DNA of 22,948 nt from Bacillota bacterium. GTDB taxonomy: Bacteria > Bacillota > Clostridia > Oscillospirales > Oscillospiraceae. The notes under the pieces were generated by a model that was not told the DNA's origin, did no database searches, and was given only the letters and a program-made list of their open reading frames with translations. Made by a program: the position numbers and the translations under genes. Positions 14,635-21,526 of the stretch are shown here, piece after piece. The first letter of the stretch is position 1, and every line of letters starts with the position of its first letter. The DNA lies in the NCBI GenBank assembly GCA_023402075.1, contig JAEXCS010000042.1, positions 1-22,948 on the forward strand. Reading direction: 5' to 3'.

Positions 14635-14835
14635 ACCTCTGACGAGATGAAAATTCAACAAAGAACCAAAAATTATTTGCCTTTTCAGGGGGGCGTCTCG
14701 TGAGATATGACAAAACCAAGGGATGTCCGACAGCGTTTTGGGTGTAAAACAGAGTTTTAAAAAATTACTAAAAGCGCAAAATTGTAAGATGCATATAAAA
14801 AATGTTAAGATTTTGTAACAAGTGTCAAAAAGCCC

Positions 14836-14863
14836 TTGCGTTTTAGAAAAAGGCAGCTATAAT
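14836..14863 (+). promoter_or_regulatory. Promoter of the 27-aa peptide gene
   Basis: TTGCGT (14836-14841) and a perfect TATAAT (14858-14863) are 16 bases apart. Transcription would begin near 14870, giving a leader of about 30 bases before the AGGAGG. Confidence 0.65.
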
Positions 14864-14898
14864 AAGAATTACAAAAGAACAGAGAGGAGGCGCATACA

Positions 14899-14982
14899 AT
14901 GATGCAGAACGACAAGTTCACAGCGTTTGATCTGGACGACCTGATTTATGGCACTGCCACACAGGTACCCAGCGATCGCTAA
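14899..14982 (+). CDS. Small acidic peptide of 27 aa, unknown
   Basis: A frame of 27 codons (opening MMQNDKFTAFDLDDLIYG, closing TATQVPSDR) starts 8 bases after a perfect AGGAGG (14885-14890). It is flanked by a good promoter and an intrinsic terminator, so it is a complete transcription unit of about 150 bases. The peptide has five aspartates against one Lys and one Arg, no cysteine and no signal or membrane segment, so it should be cytosolic. I do not recognise a family. It could be a regulatory peptide, a RiPP precursor whose enzymes are elsewhere, or the translated part of a small RNA. No modifying enzyme or transporter is adjacent. A second ATG follows at once, so either may be used. Confidence 0.6.
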   Translation: MMQNDKFTAFDLDDLIYGTATQVPSDR

Positions 14983-14995
14983 GGCAGCAACGGAG

Positions 14996-15022
14996 CCGCG
15001 CTTGTAAAAGCGTGGGTTTTTT
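14996..15022 (+). terminator. Intrinsic terminator of the 27-aa peptide gene
   Basis: CCGCGCTT (14996-15003), loop GTAA, AAGCGTGG (15008-15015), then G and six T residues. It begins 14 bases after the stop codon. Confidence 0.85.
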
Positions 15023-15114
15023 CTATATTTGGGAAGAAATTGGACCTGAACCGGCGGCGGACGCGCCCCGGCAGGCCGCTGCCGCTGACACGTAAGATGA
15101 ATAAGATGGATTTG

Positions 15115-15146
15115 ACGCCGCGAGGGAATACCTCGGCGGCGTTTTT
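15115..15146 (+). terminator. Second terminator-like hairpin upstream of the lipoprotein gene
   Basis: ACGCCGCGAGG (15115-15125) pairs with CCTCGGCGGCGT (15131-15142) with one bulged G, followed by a run of five T residues (15142-15146). It would back up the terminator at 14996-15022 or end an unseen short RNA. Confidence 0.65.
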
Positions 15147-15339
15147 GTTACTTTAAGAGTATATGAAAGTGCGGCGGGCGCAAAAATACCCGTATCCCCA
15201 CTAAAGCGAAAAAATTGCATGGTTTTAGGCAAAAAATTGGAAAAATTAGTGGATTTTCCCGGTTGGATGTGATACATTTAAACCACAAAGAGAAACTTGA
15301 AGATTGCTTGCCAGACTTGCGGAAGGGAGGGAACGCACG

Positions 15340-16005
15340 ATGAAGGCAAAGAAATATGCCGCCTTGCTTTTGTCTGCCGCGCTCCTGACCGGCTGCGGCG
15401 ATTTGGGGGGAGCGGCGGTTGTTCCCGCCGTTTCCGGCGGCGAACCCGCGGTTGCTTTTTCGTCGCCGCAGGAAAATGCCGCCGAGTCGGCAGAGCTGAT
15501 GAACGCTGCCGAAACCAAGGCCAGCGCACGGGAGCTTACGGAGGAAGAGGTTTTTGTCGCTTATGACCGGGCGGTGGCCGCGTATGAATGGTTCGAGCTG
15601 AATCCCCTTCCCTGCGTGGGGCCGGTGCGGCAGGAAAACGGAATCAGTTATCAGCGGGTGAACTACCCCGGGCTTGATACGCTGAACGATTTGGAAACGT
15701 ATCTGGAGAGTCTTTTTTCGGAGAACGTGATTACCCGCCTGCTGGACCGGGAAGCGCCCGCCCCGCAGTACCGGGATATTGACGGCATACTCTATGCCCG
15801 CCCCGAAGGCCGCACGGCGGATACCGGAAAGGGGGCCGCCGCCGCCGCTGTGGAGCGGGCGGAGGACGGATCCTACCTCATCAATGTGACGGTGGATTTG
15901 CTGGACAGGGATCAGGCCACGGTCACGGGAGCGGAATTTTATGCGTTTCCTTACCGGGAGATGAACGGACGCTGGGTATTCACCGATTTTGAGCTGGTAT
16001 ACTGA
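15340..16005 (+). CDS. Putative lipoprotein, unknown function
   Basis: This 221-aa protein has a lipoprotein signal (MKAKKYAALLLSAALLTGC) with lipobox LTGC, so Cys19 should be lipidated and the protein anchored on the outer face of the membrane. A low-complexity Ala/Gly/Glu stretch follows to about residue 60. A mixed domain of about 155 residues comes next (opening LTEEEVFVAYDRAVAAYEWF, closing GRWVFTDFELVY). The domain layout loosely recalls IseA-type wall-hydrolase inhibitors, but I cannot confirm this and treat it as unknown. The frame also opens at a TTG (15304). I prefer the ATG at 15340 because GGGAGG lies upstream and it gives a proper signal peptide. It has its own terminator. Confidence 0.8.
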   Translation: MKAKKYAALLLSAALLTGCGDLGGAAVVPAVSGGEPAVAFSSPQENAAESAELMNAAETKASARELTEEEVFVAYDRAVAAYEWFELNPLPCVGPVRQENGISYQRVNYPGLDTLNDLETYLESLFSENVITRLLDREAPAPQYRDIDGILYARPEGRTADTGKGAAAAAVERAEDGSYLINVTVDLLDRDQATVTGAEFYAFPYREMNGRWVFTDFELVY

Positions 16006-16061
16006 CCGTGGTTGGAAATTTTTCCGGGGGGCGCGGCCCTTGCGAAACTTGAAAAAATATG

Positions 16062-16100
16062 GAGGGACGGACGTTATTGGCGTCCGCCCCTCTCATTTTT
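16062..16100 (+). terminator. Intrinsic terminator after the lipoprotein gene
   Basis: GAGGGACGGACG (16062-16073) pairs with CGTCCGCCCCTC (16081-16092) with one mismatch, followed by a T-rich tail (CATTTTT to 16100). Confidence 0.75.
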
Positions 16101-16167
16101 GGAGGCAAAGCCGAATATTAATAAAAAAACACCTTGGATTTCGTGCAAAAGCATAGGTGATACCATC

Positions 16168-16195
16168 TTGTAAAAAAATTTCCGTATGTTAAAAT
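16168..16195 (+). promoter_or_regulatory. Promoter of hppA
   Basis: TTGTAA (16168-16173) and TAAAAT (16190-16195) are 16 bases apart, about 57 bases before the hppA start codon, in an AT-rich stretch after the lipoprotein terminator. Confidence 0.5.
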
Positions 16196-16252
16196 ATATG
16201 CGACGTAAAAATAGCTAACAAATTACGGCATGAAGAGGAGTGGAGAAAACCT

Positions 16253-18334
16253 ATGGAAAACATGTTTTGGATTGGCTTTGTCGGCTTTGCGCTGGCCTTA
16301 AGCTTTGCCTGGGTACAAAAGAAAAAGGTCATGAGCTACTCCGAGGGAACGGAAAAAATGCAGAAAATCGCGGCCGCGATTCGGGAGGGCGCAAATGCCT
16401 ACCTGAAGCACCAGTATACCACCGTGGCGAAGGTTTTCGCTGTGGTGTTTGTTATTTTGCTGGTGATGGCTTTTGCTTCCGGCGGCGAGATGCTTTCCAA
16501 GTTCACGCCGTTTGCTTTCCTCACCGGCGGCATCTGGTCTATGCTGGCCGGCCTGATCGGCATGAAAATTGCCACCAATGCCAACGCCCGCACGGCGCAG
16601 GCCGCATCTGAAAGCCTGAATAAGGGCCTGCGGGTGGCGTTTTCCTCCGGCTCGGTCATGGGCTTCACCGTGGTGGGCCTTGGCATGCTGGATATCTCCG
16701 TGTGGTACTTTTTGCTGCACGGGCTGTTTGGCATCACCGATGCAAACCAGCTTGCCAACATCATGGTGATGAACGGCATGGGCGCTTCCTTCATGGCTCT
16801 GTTTGCCCGTGTGGGCGGCGGTATCTACACCAAGGCGGCCGACGTGGGCGCGGATCTGGTGGGCAAGGTTGAAGCGGGTATCCCTGAGGATGACCCCCGC
16901 AATCCCGCCACCATTGCCGACAACGTGGGCGACAACGTGGGCGATGTGGCCGGTATGGGCGCGGACTTGTATGAGAGCTATGTCGGTTCCATTCTGGCTT
17001 CCTTTGCCCTGTCCGCCGTGGCCGGGTATGGCTATGCGGGCATGCTGCTGCCCATGCTGATTGCAGTGTGCGGCATTGTGTGCTCTATCATCGGCTCTTT
17101 CTTTGTCAAGACCAAGGAGGACGCCACCCAGATGTCTCTTCTGCGCTCTCTTCGCACCGGAACCTATCTTGCCGCCGCACTTTCCGCCGTGGTGGCCGCA
17201 CCGTTGACGATTTACACCGTAGGCAACTGGGGCGTGTATGTGGCAATTCTCTGCGGTTTGGTGGGCGGCTGTGCCATCGGCTATTTCACGGAATACTACA
17301 CCTCCGATACATATAAGCCAACCCAAAAACTGGCGGCCTCCTCTGAAACAGGCTCTGCCACCGTCATCATCGGCGGCCTGTCTCTGGGCATGCGTTCCAC
17401 TGCGGCCTCCATTCTCATCGTGGCCGCAGCGGTGGTCATCAGCTTCTTTGCCGCCGGCAGCGGCGACTTTGCAAAGGGTCTGTACGGCATCGGCATCGCG
17501 GCGGTGGGCATGCTGTCCACGCTGGGAATTACTTTGGCGACGGATGCTTACGGCCCCGTGGCCGACAACGCGGGCGGCATTGCCGAAATGGCGGGTCTGC
17601 CCGAAGAGGTGCGGGAGCGCACCGATGCGCTGGATTCTCTGGGCAACACCACAGCCGCCACCGGAAAGGGCTTTGCCATCGGCTCTGCTTCCCTCACCGC
17701 GCTGGCTTTGCTGGTGTCTTACGTGAACATTGTAGAGCAAAAGGGCTTTGACATGAACCTGTCTATCACAAGCCCCACAGTGCTGGTGGGCCTGTTTATC
17801 GGCGCGATGCTGACCTTTGTGTTTGCCGCATTTACCATGAGCGCCGTGCAGACTGCCGCACAGTCCATCGTGATGGAGGTTCGCCGCCAGTTCCGGGAGA
17901 TTGCCGGTATCATGGAGGGAACCACCGACCCGGATTACGCCTCCTGCGTAAGCCTTTGTACCAAAGGCGCCCTGCGGGAAATGGTGGCCCCTGCCCTGCT
18001 TGCGATCATTGTCCCCATTGTCACCGGTCTGATTCTGGGGCCTGAGGGCGTGGTGGGACTGCTTGGCGGCGTGTCCGTCACCGGCTTTGCCATGGCAGTG
18101 TTCATGTCCAACGCCGGCGGCGCGTGGGATAATGCCAAGAAGTACATCGAGTCCGGACACCACGGCGGAAAAGGCTCTGATTGCCATAAGGCCGCCGTTG
18201 TGGGCGACACTGTGGGCGACCCGTTTAAGGATACCTCCGGCCCCTCTTTGAACATCCTCATTAAGCTCTGCTCCACCGTGTCCATCGTGTTCTCCGGCTT
18301 GATTATCGGGTTTAACCTGATGAGCATGCTGTAA
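16253..18334 (+). CDS. hppA: Membrane-bound K+-dependent pyrophosphatase (ion-pumping)
   Basis: This 693-aa integral membrane protein with about 16 hydrophobic segments hydrolyses pyrophosphate and pumps Na+ and/or H+ outward. The substrate-binding motif DVGADLVGKVEAGIPEDDPRN starts at residue 197, and the DNVGDNVGDVAGMGADLYES metal-ligand stretch follows from 223. The segment GNTTAATGKG (464-473) has alanine (468) where K+-independent enzymes have lysine, and glycine where they have threonine. By the known rule this makes it K+-dependent, a class that includes the Na+ pumps. Which ion is moved cannot be read with certainty. GGAG lies 7 bases before the ATG. It is a single-gene unit with a strong terminator behind it. 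Confidence 0.96.
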   Translation: MENMFWIGFVGFALALSFAWVQKKKVMSYSEGTEKMQKIAAAIREGANAYLKHQYTTVAKVFAVVFVILLVMAFASGGEMLSKFTPFAFLTGGIWSMLAGLIGMKIATNANARTAQAASESLNKGLRVAFSSGSVMGFTVVGLGMLDISVWYFLLHGLFGITDANQLANIMVMNGMGASFMALFARVGGGIYTKAADVGADLVGKVEAGIPEDDPRNPATIADNVGDNVGDVAGMGADLYESYVGSILASFALSAVAGYGYAGMLLPMLIAVCGIVCSIIGSFFVKTKEDATQMSLLRSLRTGTYLAAALSAVVAAPLTIYTVGNWGVYVAILCGLVGGCAIGYFTEYYTSDTYKPTQKLAASSETGSATVIIGGLSLGMRSTAASILIVAAAVVISFFAAGSGDFAKGLYGIGIAAVGMLSTLGITLATDAYGPVADNAGGIAEMAGLPEEVRERTDALDSLGNTTAATGKGFAIGSASLTALALLVSYVNIVEQKGFDMNLSITSPTVLVGLFIGAMLTFVFAAFTMSAVQTAAQSIVMEVRRQFREIAGIMEGTTDPDYASCVSLCTKGALREMVAPALLAIIVPIVTGLILGPEGVVGLLGGVSVTGFAMAVFMSNAGGAWDNAKKYIESGHHGGKGSDCHKAAVVGDTVGDPFKDTSGPSLNILIKLCSTVSIVFSGLIIGFNLMSML

Positions 18335-18349
18335 GTTCTTTATATTAAG

Positions 18350-18387
18350 AAAAGCCCCGCCGAGGCATGGCCCCGGCGGGGCTTTTT
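18350..18387 (+). terminator. Intrinsic terminator after hppA
   Basis: AAAAGCCCCGCCG (18350-18362) pairs with CGGCGGGGCTTTT (18374-18386), ending in five T residues, 16 bases past the hppA stop. Confidence 0.9.
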
Positions 18388-18506
18388 GAGTGCCCGGGCG
18401 CTGCAGCCTTTGCTACTCTTTATCTTGGCAGCAGGAATAGGAAGAGAAGTCTGCGGATAAAGTGGAATTTTGTAGTGTCGAAGCTTTGTGGTTGGGGCTT
18501 TGTGCC

Positions 18507-18541
18507 TTTTTTGCCGTCGGACTTGCCCCGGCGGCAAAAAA
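18507..18541. terminator. Symmetric T/A-flanked hairpin upstream of the patatin-like gene
   Basis: TTTTTTGCCGTCGG (18507-18520) pairs with CCGGCGGCAAAAAA (18528-18541), a 14-bp stem with a 7-base loop. On the minus strand it ends in a T-run, so it looks like a bidirectional terminator. No plus-strand gene lies directly before it, so it may be left over from a lost gene. Confidence 0.45.
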
Positions 18542-18551
18542 AGCGTATGAT
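18523..18551 (+). promoter_or_regulatory. Possible promoter of the patatin-like gene, overlapping a hairpin
   Basis: TTGCCC (18523-18528) and TATGAT (18546-18551) are 17 bases apart and lie 48 bases before the start codon. The -35 sits in the hairpin at 18507-18541. A further small hairpin (AGGCCCG 18558-18564, CGGGCCT 18568-18574) lies in the leader. Confidence 0.35.
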
Positions 18552-18598
18552 AAGGACAGGCCCGCTGCGGGCCTCTTTAAGCGTTTTGAGGTGATCAT

Positions 18599-19453
18599 AT
18601 GAAATCAGGAATTGTGATGGAGGGCGGCGCGCTGCGCACTGTTTTTTCCACAGGCGTGTGCGATGCACTGCTGGACGCGGGGCTGATGCCCGACTATTTT
18701 ATCGGCGTATCCGCGGGGGCGGCCTACGGTGTAAGCTATCTTTCCCGGCAGAAGTGGAGAAATTTGAATATTCTCTGTCACTACGCCAATGATAAACGGT
18801 ATATGGGGGTAAAAAACCTCCTGAGTCCCGGAAATCGGTGCTATTTTGGACTGAAATTTGCCTATGAGGAGATTCCGAATCAGCACATTCCCTTTGATTA
18901 CAGTGCGTTTTCCGCCTACCCCGGGGAGGCGGAGGCTGTTTTGACCAACCTTGAGACGGGGAAGGCAGACTATCTGCCCATTCCCCGAAACAGCGTGCAG
19001 TCGGCGGTTTTAAAAGCCACCTGTGCCATGCCGCTGTTGTTTCCCATTTTCCATATCGGCGGGCAGCCCTATCTGGACGGCGGCTGCGCCGACCCCATTC
19101 CGTGGCAGCGGGCGCTGGACAAAGGCTGCGACCGGCTGCTGGTGGTTTTGACGCGGGAGCGGTCCTATGTCCGCAGTGCGGAAAAGTCCGACAGTCTGAT
19201 TCGTCGGCATTACCGGCAATATCCCAATTTTATTGAGACGATGGACCGGCGGGCGGACGCGTACAATGAAAACCGAGAGCGCCTGTTTGCGCTGGAGCGG
19301 GCAGGGCGCGCCGTGGTAATTGCTCCGGAGTCCACCAAGGGCTATTCCCGGACCGAAAAGGACACGGAAAAGATTCGCGCTCTGTGGCAGGACGGCTATT
19401 TTCAGGGCCGCGCGGCTGCGCCGCGTCTGGCGGAATTTTGGGGCGGAATCTGA
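18599..19453 (+). CDS. Patatin-like phospholipase family protein
   Basis: This 284-aa cytosolic or membrane-associated acyl hydrolase belongs to the patatin/RssA-like family. It shows the oxyanion-hole glycine motif near the start (MEGGALR, 7-13), the nucleophile elbow GVSAG (Ser38) and the dyad aspartate in DGG (Asp160). It is expected to cleave acyl groups from phospholipids or related lipids. The C-terminal half (about 190-284) is rich in Arg, Glu and Tyr and may be a binding region. Length is typical of bacterial members (about 280-300 aa). GAGGTGAT lies upstream of the ATG. It is an isolated gene between hppA and the Na/Pi transporter, so the context gives no clue to its substrate. Confidence 0.9.
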   Translation: MKSGIVMEGGALRTVFSTGVCDALLDAGLMPDYFIGVSAGAAYGVSYLSRQKWRNLNILCHYANDKRYMGVKNLLSPGNRCYFGLKFAYEEIPNQHIPFDYSAFSAYPGEAEAVLTNLETGKADYLPIPRNSVQSAVLKATCAMPLLFPIFHIGGQPYLDGGCADPIPWQRALDKGCDRLLVVLTRERSYVRSAEKSDSLIRRHYRQYPNFIETMDRRADAYNENRERLFALERAGRAVVIAPESTKGYSRTEKDTEKIRALWQDGYFQGRAAAPRLAEFWGGI

Positions 19454-19515
19454 CGAAGGGGAAATTTTTATGAGGAATTTATGCCGTGGGTCTTCCTATC
19501 CCGGCAAATTTTCTA

Positions 19516-19547
19516 TATAATAGCTTTGCGCAACTTTTTATAAGTTG
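19516..19547 (+). promoter_or_regulatory. -10 box and inverted repeat upstream of the Na/Pi cotransporter
   Basis: A perfect TATAAT (19516-19521) has only a weak -35 (TTCCTA at 19493-19498, 17 bases before). CAACTT (19531-19536) and AAGTTG (19542-19547) form an inverted repeat right at the expected transcription start. This is a plausible operator or a small leader hairpin. No Pho box was recognised. Confidence 0.45.
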
Positions 19548-19616
19548 TAGCTACATACGAAATGCGGCGGGGAAACAGACGAGACTGCCCCGCGAACGAC
19601 AAAGGAGAACCGTTTG

Positions 19617-21404
19617 ATGGACATTTTTTCCGTCTTCACCCTCTGCGGAGGTCTGGCATTTTTCCTCTTTGGCATGAATATCATGTCCAACAGCTTAGAG
19701 AAAATGGCAGGCGGCAAGCTGGAGCGAACGCTCAAGCGCATGACCTCCAATCCGATGAAGAGCCTGTTGCTGGGCGCGGGCATCACCATTGCAATCCAGT
19801 CTTCCTCCGCCATGACGGTGATGCTGGTGGGATTGGTAAACTCCGGCGTGATGGAGCTTGGGCAAACCGTGGGCGTGATCATGGGCAGCAACATCGGAAC
19901 CACGCTGACCGCATGGATTCTCTCTCTCAGCGGTATCAAGAGCGAGAGTGTGTGGATAAACCTGATTAAGCCGGAGAGCTTCGCGCCACTGGTGGCGTTG
20001 GTGGGTATTTTGCTCATCATGGTTTCCAAAAAGCAGAAACGGCGGGACATCGGCCGTATTTTTATGGGCTTTTCCATTCTGATGTACGGGATGGAGCTGA
20101 TGGCCGCGTCGGTCAGCCCGCTGAAGGACATGCCGGAGTTTGCCAGCATTCTCACCGCGTTTAACAACCCCCTCCTGGGCGTTCTGGTGGGTGCTGTGGT
20201 GACGGGCGTCATCCAGTCCTCTGCCGCGTCCGTGGGCATTTTGCAGGCGCTGGCCATTACAGGCTCTATTACCTACGGCATGGCCATCCCCATTATTATG
20301 GGGCAGAACATCGGCACCTGCGTCACCGCGATTCTCAGTTCCATTGGCGTCAGCCGCAACGCAAAGCGTGTGGCGGCGGTTCATATTTCTTTCAATATCA
20401 TTGGAAGCGCCATCTGCCTGATTTTGCTTTACGGGGTGGGAAGCGTGATAGACCTGTCGTTTATGGATAAAACGGCGAGCGCGGTCAGTATAGCCCTATG
20501 CCATACGATTTTCAATGTATTTACCACGGTGATGTTGCTCCCCGCGTCCAAGCAACTCGAACGGCTTGCCTGCGTGCTGGTGAAGACGGATACGAAGAAG
20601 GATCAGTTTGCATTTTTAGATCCTTTGCTGCTTCGCACACCCGGCACGGCCATCAACGAATCCGTCGCCATGGTGGGAGCGATGTCTAAAGTGGCACGGG
20701 AAAATGTCCTGTTGGCTATGGAGCAGTTGGAGAGCTATTCCTCCGCCCGGGAGGCAAAGATTCTGGAAAACGAGGACAAGCTGGATATTTACGAGGACCG
20801 GCTGGGTGACTATCTGGTGCAGATTTCCCGCCACGGACTTTCCGGGGAAAGCAGCCGTCAGGTAAGCCGGATTCTTCACTCCATTGGAGATTTTGAGCGT
20901 ATGGGCGACCACGCGCTGAACGTACAGGAATCCGCGCAGGAGCTGCACGACAAGCAGTTGACGTTTTCCGTCGCCGCCCGAAAGGAACTGGAGGTTCTCA
21001 AGCGTGCGCTGGAGGACATTATGGATCAGGCCATGGGCTGCTTTACAAGCAACGACCCGGAGGCCGCCGTCCGGGTGGAGCCGCTGGAGGAGACGATTGA
21101 CCGGCTGATTGAGGAAATCCGCCTGCGGCACATTGACCGGCTGCAATGCGGCGCGTGCACCATCCAACTGGGCTTTGTACTCAATGATCTTTTGACCAAC
21201 TTCGAGCGCATTTCCGATCACTGCTCCAACATTGCCGTTTCCGTGATTGAAATGAGCCGCCGGGATGTGGATGCCCACACGTATCTGCATAACATCAAGC
21301 ACGACAGCAATTTTGTGCGGGATTTGCAGATAGACATGAGCCGTTATACGCTGCCTGAGGTGGAGAGAGGCCCCACCGGCGAGGATAAGGAGTGCCTGAT
21401 CTGA
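19617..21404 (+). CDS. Na/Pi cotransporter family protein with C-terminal PhoU-like domain
   Basis: This 595-aa membrane protein of the NptA/YjbB type moves inorganic phosphate with Na+. The membrane part (about 1-320) shows the expected inverted repeat: QSSSA (61-65) with GSNIGTT (90-96) in the first half, and IQSSAASVG with GQNIGTCVTA in the second. Residues from about 355 to 580 form a helical PhoU-like domain with two repeats that probably senses or gates phosphate flow. The TTG at 19614 could also start translation. The ATG at 19617 is preferred, with AAGGAGA upstream. In the window it stands near the pyrophosphatase, which releases phosphate, but they are separate units. The downstream region is the recombinase junction. 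Confidence 0.93.
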   Translation: MDIFSVFTLCGGLAFFLFGMNIMSNSLEKMAGGKLERTLKRMTSNPMKSLLLGAGITIAIQSSSAMTVMLVGLVNSGVMELGQTVGVIMGSNIGTTLTAWILSLSGIKSESVWINLIKPESFAPLVALVGILLIMVSKKQKRRDIGRIFMGFSILMYGMELMAASVSPLKDMPEFASILTAFNNPLLGVLVGAVVTGVIQSSAASVGILQALAITGSITYGMAIPIIMGQNIGTCVTAILSSIGVSRNAKRVAAVHISFNIIGSAICLILLYGVGSVIDLSFMDKTASAVSIALCHTIFNVFTTVMLLPASKQLERLACVLVKTDTKKDQFAFLDPLLLRTPGTAINESVAMVGAMSKVARENVLLAMEQLESYSSAREAKILENEDKLDIYEDRLGDYLVQISRHGLSGESSRQVSRILHSIGDFERMGDHALNVQESAQELHDKQLTFSVAARKELEVLKRALEDIMDQAMGCFTSNDPEAAVRVEPLEETIDRLIEEIRLRHIDRLQCGACTIQLGFVLNDLLTNFERISDHCSNIAVSVIEMSRRDVDAHTYLHNIKHDSNFVRDLQIDMSRYTLPEVERGPTGEDKECLI

Positions 21405-21526
21405 GTTTCCCGGACTTGTAAAAGCAAGACAAAAAGCGCGCCGCCCAAAAGCCCCGTGTCAATAAGGATGTTTTCAGTTTTTAAGATTTGCCGTAGGATT
21501 TCAAGTCCTACGGCTTTTCTCTTGCC
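21405..21526. other. Presumed element end between the Na/Pi cotransporter and the recombinase
   Basis: Large serine recombinase genes usually lie at the edge of their element, and this one reads toward the cotransporter, so one attachment-site end should lie in these 122 bases. About 45 bases past the cotransporter stop, AAAAAGCGCGCCGCCC looks like the left arm of a terminator, but no matching right arm follows. The insertion may have split it. The exact crossover cannot be placed without the other end. Confidence 0.35.
21490..21518. terminator. Terminator between convergent cotransporter and recombinase genes
   Basis: GCCGTAGGA (21490-21498), a 7-base loop and TCCTACGGC (21506-21514) are followed on the plus strand by TTTTCTC. 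On the minus strand the tail is AAATCTT, so it works better for the plus strand. It lies 12 bases past the recombinase stop. Confidence 0.7.

Larger units (their letters stand above)
14500..14898. other. Divergent intergenic region with two outward promoters
   Basis: This 399-base region separates the minus-strand metallophosphoesterase run from the plus-strand 27-aa peptide unit. It contains the leader hairpins and -10/palindrome of the former and the promoter (14836-14863) of the latter. The middle (14640-14830) is AT-rich and has no gene or RNA family that I recognise. Confidence 0.5.
14983..15339. other. Gap with two terminators, no supported gene
   Basis: This 357-base gap holds the terminator of the peptide unit (14996-15022) and a second terminator-like hairpin (15115-15146). 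Between them, CGGCGGCGG and CCGCTGCCG (about 15048-15085) can pair. After 15146 it is AT-rich and should contain the lipoprotein promoter, but no clear hexamer pair stands out. A small RNA between the two terminators is possible but no promoter for it is visible. Confidence 0.5.

Noticed and set aside
14640..14830. AT-rich segment considered as a riboswitch or small RNA
   Set aside because: No known aptamer consensus or clear nested pairing was seen, and it lies upstream of the mapped promoter.
15103..15159. 19-codon ORF starting at an ATG near 15103
   Set aside because: It overlaps the terminator hairpin at 15115-15146 and has no Shine-Dalgarno.
15023..15518. Minus-strand ORFs opposite the lipoprotein start and its upstream gap
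   Set aside because: No RBS, overlap with terminators and with a clear lipoprotein signal on the other strand.
16298..18187. Minus-strand open frame of 629 codons opposite hppA
   Set aside because: It is antisense to the well-recognised pyrophosphatase, has a His/Gly-rich composition and no credible start.
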